A DNA stretch of 64,000 nt from Desulfobacter curvatus DSM 3379 (GTDB lineage: Bacteria > Desulfobacterota > Desulfobacteria > Desulfobacterales > Desulfobacteraceae), in the NCBI RefSeq assembly GCF_000373985.1, contig NZ_KB892935.1:24622-88621 (forward strand). Reading direction: 5' to 3'. Positions within the stretch are counted from its first letter, which is position 1; every line of letters starts with the position of its first letter. This document shows, piece after piece, positions 8,952 to 17,958 of this stretch. Position numbers and translations under genes: made by a program. The notes beneath the pieces are model-generated. The model searched no databases and was not told where the DNA came from. It saw only the letters and a list, made by a program, of their open reading frames with translations.

Positions 8952-9866
8952 CTATAATATGGAACGGATATATGTCGTTAAAAAGTATTCAATGCCTGTT
9001 TTATTAAAGTGCATATGGTCGTAATAAAATTTCTTATCCTGCATGCACGATGCACAATTGATGTAAGACACCCCCGTTTCACGATCTGCAGTTTTCCGCA
9101 GGAACGCATCTACCTCAGACAGGCCGGGGAAATCGGGCATTAACAATGGGAGCATGACATAGGTGATGGTGGCTCCATGCATTTTGACCACCTGATTAAT
9201 GTCATCAACCACATGGCCGTAGGCGATAAAACTGTTTTGGTCATACTTTTTCAGATAATGTTTTCTCGCCTTTTCCATTTTTTTTTCATCGATTGCTTTA
9301 AGCGTGCCGTTTGTCAGTCCGGGGGCTGCGTAGCGGGAGATTTTTTCCCAGTCCGTGACCGCAATTTTTTGAAGGTAGGAAGAGAGCCGGTTTAAGGGAT
9401 AACGGTCCTTAATGAGCTTAAAGAAAATAAACAGCTCGAACGGCTCATCCCTGAGAAAGAAGTCGTTGTTTTCATTGTTAATGGAAGAATAGAAAACAAA
9501 CGGATCCACCAGGTAAATAACATGATCTGCCGTATTGCCCTGATTCAGGAAAAAAGAGAGATGAACATCCATGGGCATCAGGCCGCCGCCGCCCCCTTTG
9601 GACAGGTTGGCCACCTTCCTGCCCAGGATTTTTTCCACCATTTCATGGTTACCATCCCGGGAAAGCACGCGGCCCCTTGAGGTTCCCAGAAAGACGACCG
9701 GATAATGTTCGTTTTCTTCAGTTACCAGCAGGTTTGACTCGCTTTGGGCATATGAAAGACGAATATCCCGGTGCCGCCCTGAAAAACAATAGAGAAGCAC
9801 TGTGAGAATAAAAAGATTCAAAATCCCAAAGATAACTAATTTTATAATAAAAAGTTTTCCGTTCAT
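8952..9866 (-). CDS. SGNH-like (AlgJ/DltD-type) membrane-anchored acyl-transfer partner of MBOAT
   Basis: Seen: 304 residues, one N-terminal membrane segment (about 7-28), a GTSR motif with Ser63 where SGNH enzymes have the nucleophile, and DHMH (283-286) near the C-terminus as the Asp-His pair. It follows the MBOAT gene by 13 bases in the same direction. Known: in alginate, cellulose and teichoic-acid systems an MBOAT protein passes acetyl or alanyl groups across the membrane to a periplasmic SGNH/DltD/AlgJ protein. Inferred: transfers O-acetyl groups onto an exported polysaccharide. It could be AlgX- or DltD-like; the exact subfamily cannot be settled by eye. Confidence 0.75.
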   Translation of the reverse strand: MNGKLFIIKLVIFGILNLFILTVLLYCFSGRHRDIRLSYAQSESNLLVTEENEHYPVVFLGTSRGRVLSRDGNHEMVEKILGRKVANLSKGGGGGLMPMDVHLSFFLNQGNTADHVIYLVDPFVFYSSINNENNDFFLRDEPFELFIFFKLIKDRYPLNRLSSYLQKIAVTDWEKISRYAAPGLTNGTLKAIDEKKMEKARKHYLKKYDQNSFIAYGHVVDDINQVVKMHGATITYVMLPLLMPDFPGLSEVDAFLRKTADRETGVSYINCASCMQDKKFYYDHMHFNKTGIEYFLTTYIRSIL

Positions 9867-9879
9867 CTTTTGCTTCTAC

Positions 9880-11334
9880 TTAGAATTGAAAGTAAATGAA
9901 TTCCTGTTTTACGCCAAATATCCCCGAAATCAATACAGACCAGCATGCGACGGTATAGATGGCCCAGCGGGCCGTGAGGGGAAGATTTTCCACCTGTTCC
10001 TGGACCCATCCCCGCCGTTCCCACATTTCCACCCCAAAAAGCAACACAATCATAAAAAGCAGAAAAATAAATTGAGGGATGCCCACAATATCGATTCCGG
10101 CCTGTTTTAACCCAAATCCTTCAATACCAATTAAGCACATTTTACGGATTATGGAGAATGCGTCCGAGACCGAATTGGCCCGGAAAAATATCCAGGCAAA
10201 CGACACCATACACATCGTGATCGCCACCTGTATCCCTTGATTCAGCATGGATGCCTTGCCCGGAAACAACCTGTCCGCCAGTCGCCTCTGGAAATGGCGC
10301 GTTGCGTTCTCCAAAATCAGTATAAATCCATGCAACGCGCCCCAGACCACAAATGTCCAGTTCGCCCCATGCCACAACCCGCTGACTAGAAAGGTAATAA
10401 AAATATTGTACCGCCAACGCCATTTTGTCACCTGGTTTCCGCCCAATGGAATATATACATAATCCCGAAACCAGGTGGACAGGGAGATATGCCAGCGTTG
10501 CCAGAATTCGTGAAGGGATTTTGAAAAATAGGGATGCCTGAAGTTTTCCATCAGGTCATATCCCAAAACCTGAGCGCTGCCCCGGGCCATATCCGTATAC
10601 CCTGAAAAATCGCAGTAGATCTGGACGGTATAGAACAGGGTGGCGATAATGAGCGCAATGCCCTGATAATCCCCCGCATGGTTGTAAACCCGGTTGACAT
10701 ACACAGCAAGATGGTCGGCAATGACCATTTTTTTGACAAGCCCCCAGAGTATGAGCCGCAACCCCTGGGTGACGTTTTGATAATCAAAAGGGTGGGGTTG
10801 TTTGAATTGGGGCATCAGATCCCGGGCCCGGTTGATTGGACCTGAAAGCAACGGGGGAAAGAATGCCGTGAACAGTGCGAAAATGTTGAGTCTACGCTCC
10901 GCCGGAACCTTGCCGTTGTAAACATCCAGAATATAGCCCAGGCTCTGGAACGTATAAAAGGAGATGCCTACCGGAAGGAGCAATTCAAACATGGGAACAT
11001 CCTGGTGGATATTCAGGGCCGCAAACACACTGGTGGTTGATCTGCTGAAAAAGTTGAAATATTTGAATAAAAATAGGGTCCCGATGTTTAAGAAAACACC
11101 GGCCCACATATAAGGTTTTCTTCTTTTTTTCGGGGTGCCGGACATGAGGAGCCCCAGGGTATAATTGACCAGGGTCGATCCCATGAGAAGAAAAATGTAT
11201 TCGATTTTTGCAAAGGAATAAAAAAAATAGCTCGATATTAGAAGCAAAAGCCATCTGTGCCGATGGGGAATGAAATAGTAGAGCCCGATTAAAACAGGGA
11301 AAAAAATAGCGAATTGGAAGGAGTTGAATAGCAT
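9880..11334 (-). CDS. MBOAT-family O-acyltransferase (AlgI/DltB type)
   Basis: Seen: 484 residues, about ten hydrophobic segments, and the conserved MBOAT histidines in WHISLSTWFRDYVYIPLGG (His282) and GLWHGANWTF (His322), plus ALHG (His335). The length is typical of AlgI. Known: these proteins move acyl groups, usually acetyl, across the inner membrane for exopolysaccharide O-acetylation. Together with the SGNH gene downstream it forms an acetylation pair. It is divergent from the secreted beta-helix gene at 11568, with 233 bases between, in which I see no gene. Inferred substrate: the polymer also acted on by the beta-helix protein. Confidence 0.9.
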   Translation of the reverse strand: MLFNSFQFAIFFPVLIGLYYFIPHRHRWLLLLISSYFFYSFAKIEYIFLLMGSTLVNYTLGLLMSGTPKKRRKPYMWAGVFLNIGTLFLFKYFNFFSRSTTSVFAALNIHQDVPMFELLLPVGISFYTFQSLGYILDVYNGKVPAERRLNIFALFTAFFPPLLSGPINRARDLMPQFKQPHPFDYQNVTQGLRLILWGLVKKMVIADHLAVYVNRVYNHAGDYQGIALIIATLFYTVQIYCDFSGYTDMARGSAQVLGYDLMENFRHPYFSKSLHEFWQRWHISLSTWFRDYVYIPLGGNQVTKWRWRYNIFITFLVSGLWHGANWTFVVWGALHGFILILENATRHFQRRLADRLFPGKASMLNQGIQVAITMCMVSFAWIFFRANSVSDAFSIIRKMCLIGIEGFGLKQAGIDIVGIPQFIFLLFMIVLLFGVEMWERRGWVQEQVENLPLTARWAIYTVACWSVLISGIFGVKQEFIYFQF

Positions 11335-11567
11335 GGTCGGTCCGTAACGGGGATTGGGTTCAAGTGGTCAATGTAGGGCCGGGCAGGATGTTTTCTTTGT
11401 TTTTCAGCAACATTGAAACCATCAGCTTCTTTGTACTTACACTGGTGGACTATAAAGAGTCTCATCGACTGAGTCAATTGTAAAATTGACAACCATATCC
11501 ACATACCGATATGATTCACCTTAATGCCCCGTATAACCGCTACCTACCTGGAAAGGCGACCCGCACA

Positions 11568-13376
11568 ATGCAAATTCTGAAAAATTTAAATTATGGATTG
11601 ATTTTAAACGGAATGCTCATTTTTATTTTGTCTTATTTTTTATCGACCGGATGCTATCAGGCAGAAATGGAAAAACGAATATCCGGAGAAAAAAAAGGCT
11701 TTGCTTGCGTAGATGAAACAGCAAAAAAATGGACGCCTGCCGTGTGGAAGGATTTTGTCAGGAATGGTCCCACAGGCACCCGCCTTCCGGATTTTTCAAG
11801 GGCTGGGTATGGTATGGGGGAACAACCGATACCCGAAATAGAAAGTCCGGTGTTCAATGTCACCCATGTGCGGTTCGGAGCTGCTCCGGATGACGGCAAA
11901 GAAGACACGTTGGCGATCCAGGCGGCTATTGATGCTGCGGCCGCGGCCGGGGGCGGTGTTGTATTTTTGCCCAAAGGCCGATACGACATTCATCAGACAA
12001 AAGCCTCCCCTTATCTTCAAATCCGTTCTGATCGTATCGTTTTGCGGGGCCAGGGCTCGGGTAGAAACGGAACCACCCTTTTCATGGGTGCGCCGGGAGA
12101 AGAGGGGCCGGTCCGGCGTCTGGGAACCGTTTCAGCCCGGATAGAAGCCCGGCATCATACGGCTTTAGCCGTCCTCGGCGCTGAGGATAGCAATGAATTG
12201 GCCGCTTTTACACAAGACGTGGTCCGGGGACAAACAGATATCCCGGTGACCGATACCGGAAAATTTTCTGAAGGGCAGATCGTGACTATCGTATGCAGTG
12301 ATCCCCTCATCGATCCCACACATCCGGCACCACATAAAGCGGATATCCCTGTGCAACTGACCACACCTTTCACGCTCGGCCCTGTCCAGAAAGACACGTT
12401 TGGACCTGCGGTCAAAAAGCTTTCCTGGATAGCAGGTATTGAAAAGATTATTGATGCCCATACCATCCGCCTGACCCGTCCGGCAAGGTTTGATCAACCC
12501 CTAGGCTACACCCCTAAAATTTTTTCTTTCAACGGCATTCAAGAGATCGGCATCGAACACCTGCGATTCGAAAGTGCATGGCCCGGCGGGTACCGGCACC
12601 ATAAACCGTTTCAGGATGCGGATGGAAAAATTATTCGAACCGCCAAGGAGCAGGACTATCTTTGGGGTGGCATTTGGATCAGCAGTGCTGTGAACGGATG
12701 GGTGCAAGATGTGACCTTTGCCGACATGACCCAGGGCATTATCCTCAGCCGGTCGGCCCAGTGGGCCCTGAAGAACCTTACATTTACAGGGCAGGAAGGA
12801 CATGCCGGTGTCACCATCGGCTGGGGAAACGACAACCTGGTCAAAAACGTCGAGTTCCATGCCCGGTTGGTGCATCCGGTGACGCTGACAATGACGGCAT
12901 CAGGAAACGTTATCACAAACTGCACGACGCATTATGAAGGCAGAAATCTGCATTCAGGCACGGACACGGCCATGGATTTTCACGGTATCTTCCCTTTTGA
13001 AAATCTATTTGAAAAAATGAAGGGCTTCTATGTCTGCCCGGGTGGCGATCTGAGCGTGATGCCCCATGCCGGCGTAAGAAATGTTTTCTGGAATATAGAG
13101 GCTCCCGCAAAGATCACCGGCTACGGCGACTATGCAAAAGATTCCTTTGTGCAAACCTATGATTTTGTGAGCACCTCATCCAAAATGCCTGCAACCATGT
13201 ATGAACACTATCCCCAGGCGTTTTATATTGGTATCCATAGGAGAGGCAACCGCCCCGTCACCCTGGCCGGATCAACCGAAGACCGTCACACCCGGTGGAT
13301 GACAGTGGAGGGATTAAACCGTCCGGATATGGCTATTCCTTCCCTTTATGAACTGCAAAAAAAAGTATTGCAGTAA
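11568..13376 (+). CDS. Secreted beta-helix (pectate-lyase-superfamily) lipoprotein
   Basis: Seen: I prefer ATG 11568 (602 residues) over the earlier in-frame ATG at 11511, because GGAAAGG precedes it and a lipoprotein signal with FLSTGC follows directly. Text such as FGAAPDDGKEDTLAIQAAID and GGGVVFLPKGRYDI is the classic start of a Pectate_lyase_3/GH55-like right-handed beta-helix. Turns rich in Gly and Asn continue to about residue 480. Known: this fold hosts polysaccharide lyases, hydrolases and epimerases. Inferred: an envelope enzyme trimming or binding the acetylated exopolysaccharide made next door. No catalytic residues can be assigned by eye. The gene is divergent from the MBOAT gene. 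Confidence 0.75.
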   Translation: MQILKNLNYGLILNGMLIFILSYFLSTGCYQAEMEKRISGEKKGFACVDETAKKWTPAVWKDFVRNGPTGTRLPDFSRAGYGMGEQPIPEIESPVFNVTHVRFGAAPDDGKEDTLAIQAAIDAAAAAGGGVVFLPKGRYDIHQTKASPYLQIRSDRIVLRGQGSGRNGTTLFMGAPGEEGPVRRLGTVSARIEARHHTALAVLGAEDSNELAAFTQDVVRGQTDIPVTDTGKFSEGQIVTIVCSDPLIDPTHPAPHKADIPVQLTTPFTLGPVQKDTFGPAVKKLSWIAGIEKIIDAHTIRLTRPARFDQPLGYTPKIFSFNGIQEIGIEHLRFESAWPGGYRHHKPFQDADGKIIRTAKEQDYLWGGIWISSAVNGWVQDVTFADMTQGIILSRSAQWALKNLTFTGQEGHAGVTIGWGNDNLVKNVEFHARLVHPVTLTMTASGNVITNCTTHYEGRNLHSGTDTAMDFHGIFPFENLFEKMKGFYVCPGGDLSVMPHAGVRNVFWNIEAPAKITGYGDYAKDSFVQTYDFVSTSSKMPATMYEHYPQAFYIGIHRRGNRPVTLAGSTEDRHTRWMTVEGLNRPDMAIPSLYELQKKVLQ

Positions 13377-13491
13377 ATGGGACGGGTTGGGGTTGATTAG
13401 ATTTGGTCTGCGGTTTGTAAACCACATCTGTCTGATCAGGATGAGGTTGACCCCTTTGGATCCCTTTACATCGACAAAAGCTTGCTGACGC

Positions 13492-14628
13492 CTATTCTCT
13501 TCTTCCGTTCCAAGTACCGCCATTCTCACATGAACTCATATTTCCCCAAGTGCCGGTGAAGGATTTTCCGGCGTCGTCAGCATAAAATTTACCCTTACCA
13601 CTATCACCTCGTTCGAACCACCTGAAGGTCAATGTTTTGCCTTGAACGAATCCATCAATTTTTCCTCTTGAAGTCGCATAGGTGTATGTGCCGGTAACTT
13701 TCCGGCCATCCCTGTGAAAGACAATAGTGATATCAATGCCGCCCGCAGTTGAAAATGAGGTAAATTGTCCTCTATAACTGCCGTTGAAAGGAATATCTTG
13801 ATAGTCTGCCGGAAGCGTTTCCGGTTGAGCCACATAGGTCGCTGTATATCGCGGAGCAAGCATATGCGGTTCAGTGCTTAGCCCTTCAGTCTTTATCAGC
13901 TGTTGGATACCTCTATCTTCCAAAATTTTTGCAACCCCTGTCAGGTCATTTGCCATGGAACGGATCATCGTAACCCCGGTATGACTGTTTGGCTGAGAAC
14001 GGGCAAAAGAGTCTGCCTTTTCCTCTAAAAGATCAGCCAGGCTTTTAATTCGATGAAGTGTAAGGGGATGGGTGGAATCTTTGATATACTCCTCCCATGC
14101 TTGTTGCGATCCGCAATCCCACCTGTTTCTCTGCCAACGGACAACACCGGTGAACCAGAATCCGGCCCCAACAGGAATAACTCCTATACGGCGCATGAGC
14201 TCAATGGAAAAACGGTCCGCCTGGGCTTCGTTATTTTGGGCTTCTGCCGGCGAAATTGTGCCATAGGTGGGATGCTGGTAATAGACATGGGCCAACTCAT
14301 GGCAAAGAAGAAACAGCATCGCAGTGGTTAGTGTCTTGGTGTATAGATCGGCAACCAAAGGATCGTCCTTGGCATCTGCCGGAATGCCCAACGCGTCCAG
14401 AGGGCGGGGAAGTTTTGACAAAGAGCCCATTTTATATTTCAGATAACCGATATACTGATAGACCGTCGAAATGTTGTAATTATTTTTCACGAGCCAGGCC
14501 TGGGCCAGTGCGATGTCGGAAAAAAAACGAACAGAAAGAATCGGAATAATTATTCTGTAATGGGCCGGATCAGCATAAAATCCGAAAATATCGTTAGGGT
14601 GAGCACCCCGCAAGGGGAAAAGAATCAT
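13492..14628 (-). CDS. Zn-metalloprotease-like protein (HExxH) with C-terminal beta domain
   Basis: Seen: start placed at ATG 14628, whose A is also the last base of the upstream stop (TGATG), giving 378 residues; a TTG at 14640 is possible. CHELAH (His110-His114) is a gluzincin zinc motif, with Glu134 in NEAQADRF as the likely third ligand, as in phage-exclusion and M48-like peptidases. No transmembrane segments or signal peptide are evident. Residues about 270-378 (GSYRGQF...FTGTWG) look like a small beta-barrel with alternating strands, ending in a cysteine-containing tail. Inferred: a protease coupled to the small membrane protein encoded just upstream. The target is unknown. Confidence 0.6.
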   Translation of the reverse strand: MILFPLRGAHPNDIFGFYADPAHYRIIIPILSVRFFSDIALAQAWLVKNNYNISTVYQYIGYLKYKMGSLSKLPRPLDALGIPADAKDDPLVADLYTKTLTTAMLFLLCHELAHVYYQHPTYGTISPAEAQNNEAQADRFSIELMRRIGVIPVGAGFWFTGVVRWQRNRWDCGSQQAWEEYIKDSTHPLTLHRIKSLADLLEEKADSFARSQPNSHTGVTMIRSMANDLTGVAKILEDRGIQQLIKTEGLSTEPHMLAPRYTATYVAQPETLPADYQDIPFNGSYRGQFTSFSTAGGIDITIVFHRDGRKVTGTYTYATSRGKIDGFVQGKTLTFRWFERGDSGKGKFYADDAGKSFTGTWGNMSSCENGGTWNGRRE

Positions 14629-14966
14629 CACGTTACGCAATTTTTTTTGTTCATTGTATGTGAGTTTGGGGAAGATTGCATTTTCGTAATTCCAAAGAAT
14701 GTCTTCGCATCTATATTGTAGTTAACCGGTTTTACGAAAGAAAAAATAACGATGGCTGTTCCGAAAAGGGAAAAGAATACCCCCGGGCCAACCCGTGTCA
14801 GATGAATAGCCGTGCCTCCGGGTAATGTAAATTTCCCTTCACTGTCTTCCTTGGCCGGGATTTCCAAAAAAAGGCGGTAGCCGAGAAAAATAAGAAAGCA
14901 TCCGATGAGAACTGCCAGGATTCGTTCTATTGACCGTAAAATAACGAAAGAAATAGTGGGATCCAT
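14628..14966 (-). CDS. Small membrane protein, function unknown
   Basis: Seen: 112 residues from ATG 14966, chosen because GGGAGGA lies 7 bases upstream. Two hydrophobic segments (about 13-30 and 58-80) are separated by a short polar stretch. I recognise no family. Its stop overlaps the start of the protease-like gene by one base, so translation is probably coupled. A conserved promoter-like sequence sits just upstream at 15003-15032. Inferred: a membrane partner of the protease-like protein. Confidence 0.6.
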   Translation of the reverse strand: MDPTISFVILRSIERILAVLIGCFLIFLGYRLFLEIPAKEDSEGKFTLPGGTAIHLTRVGPGVFFSLFGTAIVIFSFVKPVNYNIDAKTFFGITKMQSSPNSHTMNKKNCVT

Positions 14967-15002
14967 ATGCAATTCCTCCCTTTTGGTTATCTTGTATCAT
15001 AG

Positions 15003-15032
15003 GATATAGGATAGCACCTTGTTTTTTGTCAA
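15003..15032 (-). promoter_or_regulatory. Promoter for the small membrane protein/protease pair
   Basis: Read on the minus strand: TTGACA (15032-15027), 18 bases, then TATATC (15008-15003). The surrounding about 46 bases recur at 18996-19041 in the same orientation with roughly three quarters identity, including a perfect TTGACA and TAATAT. The boxes and their spacing are kept in both copies, which supports promoter function. Confidence 0.5.
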
Positions 15033-15066
15033 CTAAGGTATGAGAAAATCCAATTCCAATACCCAA

Positions 15067-16314
15067 CTACCCGGGGGGGACTGAAGCGACATACATAGGT
15101 ACAATTATGGTAAAGCATGTGCCCTTACCCACTGTGCTTGTACAACTGATTTCTCCATCCAGCTTTTGACTGACAAGATTAAATACCAGGTGCATCCCAA
15201 GTCCTGTACCACCGGAGCCGCGTTTGGTGGTAAAAAAAGGATCAAAAATTTTTTTCTGCTGCTCTTTTGTCATACCTTTACCGTTATCTTCATAACGGAA
15301 TATGATTGAATGATTCTCCTTTTTAACGGTAATGGTAATCTGCCCCGCCTCAATATCCTCAAATCCATGGAGAAGAGAATTCATCACAAGATTGGTCAAC
15401 ACCTGGGAGAACGCCCCTGGATAACTGTTCAGCTCCAAATCTTCGGGTGAATTCACCTTTACGGTATGTTTGGTTTTTTTTATGCGTGGATAGAGACTGA
15501 ACAAAATTTCATCAATATACTGTTTTATATTGAAAATTCGTTTTTCATCACTGGATTGGTCAACGGCAATCCGTTTAAACCCCGTCACCAGTTTTACCGC
15601 GCGATTGAGATTGGAAAGGGTTACCTGACAGGCCTCTTCACAATCTTCCATAAATTTTTCAAGATCAGTTTTGGTGGCTTCCCCGGCTGTGAACCGTTTT
15701 TTAAACGCTTTGGCTGCATCATTCAGATATGAGATGCCGGTTACCCCAATCCCAAGGGGGGTGTTAATCTCATGGGCAACCCCTGCCACCAGATCTCCAA
15801 GGGCGGCCATTTTCTCTGCCTGCACAAGTTGTTTTTCTGTCCGTTTTCTGTCTTCTACCTCTTGTTGAAGCTTGACCGTCTGTTCTTCCAGATTTTTCTG
15901 GTATGCCTCATTCTCAGCAATGAGCTTGGCGCGATCCAGTGCTTTTTTAACTGCCTGCAGCAGGATATCCAGATTGAATAATGGTTTGACCAGATAATCC
16001 CAGGCACCTAACCGAACCGCTTCAATGGCATCATCCAAAACCCCCGCGCCTGAAACAATCAGTATCGGGATTTTTTTAAATTCTTTTTTCACCATGCGGA
16101 CCACATCAAGTCCATTTATTCCGGGCATTTGCAGATCACACAGAATAAGATCAGGCGTAAGTTCCCGGATTTTTTCCAGACCAATATGGCCGTTTTCCGC
16201 CTGGATAACCTCATATCCATTATCTTCAAGAATATACGAAAAACTATTGCGGATGAATTCATCATCGTCAATTGTGAGTATCATCGGCGGGTTGTTTGAT
16301 ATTGTTTCCGGCAT
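15067..16314 (-). CDS. Response regulator receiver fused to histidine kinase
   Basis: Seen: 415 residues. A receiver domain (about 10-125) has acidic residues at 16-18, the phospho-acceptor Asp60 in CDLQMPG and Lys110. A coiled coil (about 130-165) leads to a HisKA domain with His181 in AHEINTPLG and a HATPase domain with DNGKGM and GSGGTGLGMHLV. There is no transmembrane segment. Known: such REC-HK proteins are cytosolic phosphorelay components, receiving phosphate from another kinase or feeding one back. It lies downstream of the HD-GYP and HDOD genes on the same strand, with a palindromic repeat between. Inferred: part of one signalling module. Confidence 0.88.
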   Translation of the reverse strand: MPETISNNPPMILTIDDDEFIRNSFSYILEDNGYEVIQAENGHIGLEKIRELTPDLILCDLQMPGINGLDVVRMVKKEFKKIPILIVSGAGVLDDAIEAVRLGAWDYLVKPLFNLDILLQAVKKALDRAKLIAENEAYQKNLEEQTVKLQQEVEDRKRTEKQLVQAEKMAALGDLVAGVAHEINTPLGIGVTGISYLNDAAKAFKKRFTAGEATKTDLEKFMEDCEEACQVTLSNLNRAVKLVTGFKRIAVDQSSDEKRIFNIKQYIDEILFSLYPRIKKTKHTVKVNSPEDLELNSYPGAFSQVLTNLVMNSLLHGFEDIEAGQITITVKKENHSIIFRYEDNGKGMTKEQQKKIFDPFFTTKRGSGGTGLGMHLVFNLVSQKLDGEISCTSTVGKGTCFTIIVPMYVASVPPG

Positions 16315-16334
16315 GTCCGCCTCTCAATGTTTTA

Positions 16335-16422
16335 TATGAAACTCTCTGTAACCCGCAGAGATGTTTCAATATTCGTTGTGGGCCGAACCACGGTCAAAGA
16401 CCAAGGACGGTCCGTGACCGTT
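16335..16422 (+). repeat. Dispersed palindromic repeat, copy A
   Basis: About 88 bases with two potential hairpins: GAAACTCTCTG paired imperfectly with CAGAGATGTTTC, and ACGGTCA paired with TGACCGT around GGACCGTCC-like sequence. Its reverse complement is over 90 percent identical to 31086-31172. The stop codon of the HD-GYP gene (16421-16423) touches its end, so it fills the gap between that gene and the response-regulator kinase. Confidence 0.75.
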
Positions 16423-17944
16423 AATCAAAAAATTTATCTTTTATGGCCAAAAAGTTATCCAGATTATCAAGAAACAGATCGGTTAACAGCGGATCAAAAT
16501 GTTTGCCTCTCTCTTTCTTGAAAAGTGAAATGATTTTATCAAGGGGCCATGCTGCCTTATAACAGCGATCACTTCCCAACGCATCAAAGACATCGGCAAT
16601 GGCGGTTATCCGGCCGTAAATATGAATATCATCACCTTTCAGTCCTTCCGGATACCCAGTGCCGTCCCATTTTTCATGATGCGTCAAGGCAATTATAGCA
16701 CTGATATTCATCACAGCCAGAGAAGATTGTTTAAGCATTTCGTACCCGCGTTTCGGATGCATCTTCACAATCACCCATTCTTCGGGAGTTAATTTCCCCG
16801 GTTTGGTCAAAATGGCATCGGGAATTGCAATTTTGCCGATATCGTGCATCGGTGAAGCCGTCTTGATGAGCTCCGCTTCGGTTTTATCCAGCCCGACGAG
16901 CAAGGCAAGCAACTCTGAATAATGTGCCATCCGCTTCACATGGTTCCCCGTCTCATTTGAACGGGATTCGACAACCTCACCCAACCGGTAAACCATTTCC
17001 TTCTGGCTTTCGGTGATTGTCTCATTGAGCTGAATGTTCTCCAGGGTTACGATCAGGTTTTCAGTAAATATGTTAAGCAGACGAATATCAAGATCAGACA
17101 GGACCTGATTGATCTGGGCAAAAAACAGAACAATCTGACTGTTATTTGAGCAGTACACAACAAATTTATCTTTTTTAAAAATGTTTTTTTGCTCTGTAAT
17201 TGCAGATAAAATGATATCCTGTTTACCATCCGGTAAATCAGCAATATTAATACAGCTGGAGCCAAGGGGATTGTCCGGAGAATACACCACCAGACACTGC
17301 TCTAAAAGGATATACCCTGTGACCTTGCAGGAAAAAATAGTGGTTTCTTCAATATTAAGAAGATGGGTTAATTGCTCAACCGTAACGCGTATAAATTGAG
17401 CCAGCGCCCCCCTTGATGAAATTCCCCTGGAGGCAACAATGAGTTTTTCCAGTCCCTTTCGGCTTTTTTCCAGGGTAATGATGTCACGGTAGGATCTTAA
17501 GGTTGCATACATCAGGGTAAACAACTTGTTCGCGGTAAGCTCGGTCTTGGTCTTGTAGTCGTTGATATCATAGTTTTGAATGACTTCCCGCTCCGGTGCC
17601 TGCCCTGGCTGACCGGTTCTTAGAACAATCCGGGTCGTTATATTTTTGAGATCTTCCCGGATTTTTTTCACCAGCCTTAATCCTGCATGTTCGGACTCCA
17701 TGACCACATCGAGTAAAACGATGGCTATGTCGGGATACTCAGTGAAATATTCAAGGGCCTGGGCAGCGGAATAGGCATGGAGCAATTTTAATCTTTTGTT
17801 ATCAAAAGTGAAATTTTTGAGCGCCAGTTTTGTCACCTGATGAACGCCTTCCTCATCGTCCACAACCAGAATTTTCCATGGCATACCCCTGTCGTCATTT
17901 TTCGGGGTACTGTCTTCTTCTTTCAGTATAAGTTCATCCGTCAT
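16421..17944 (-). CDS. Response regulator with DUF3369 and HD-GYP phosphodiesterase domain
   Basis: Seen: I choose ATG 17944 (507 residues) over TTG 17962, since GAGGG lies 11 bases upstream. Residue numbers here count from the TTG. A receiver domain (30-150, Asp85 in LLDVVME) is followed by a DUF3369 region (about 160-310) and an HD-GYP domain with HDIGK (373-377) and HHEKWDGTGYP (428-438). All catalytic residues are present. Known: HD-GYP domains cleave c-di-GMP to pGpG or GMP. Inferred: a phosphorylation-controlled c-di-GMP phosphodiesterase. It follows the HDOD gene by 14 bases, in one operon. Confidence 0.9.
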   Translation of the reverse strand: MTDELILKEEDSTPKNDDRGMPWKILVVDDEEGVHQVTKLALKNFTFDNKRLKLLHAYSAAQALEYFTEYPDIAIVLLDVVMESEHAGLRLVKKIREDLKNITTRIVLRTGQPGQAPEREVIQNYDINDYKTKTELTANKLFTLMYATLRSYRDIITLEKSRKGLEKLIVASRGISSRGALAQFIRVTVEQLTHLLNIEETTIFSCKVTGYILLEQCLVVYSPDNPLGSSCINIADLPDGKQDIILSAITEQKNIFKKDKFVVYCSNNSQIVLFFAQINQVLSDLDIRLLNIFTENLIVTLENIQLNETITESQKEMVYRLGEVVESRSNETGNHVKRMAHYSELLALLVGLDKTEAELIKTASPMHDIGKIAIPDAILTKPGKLTPEEWVIVKMHPKRGYEMLKQSSLAVMNISAIIALTHHEKWDGTGYPEGLKGDDIHIYGRITAIADVFDALGSDRCYKAAWPLDKIISLFKKERGKHFDPLLTDLFLDNLDNFLAIKDKFFD

Positions 17945-17958
17945 CGGTAATGTTACCC

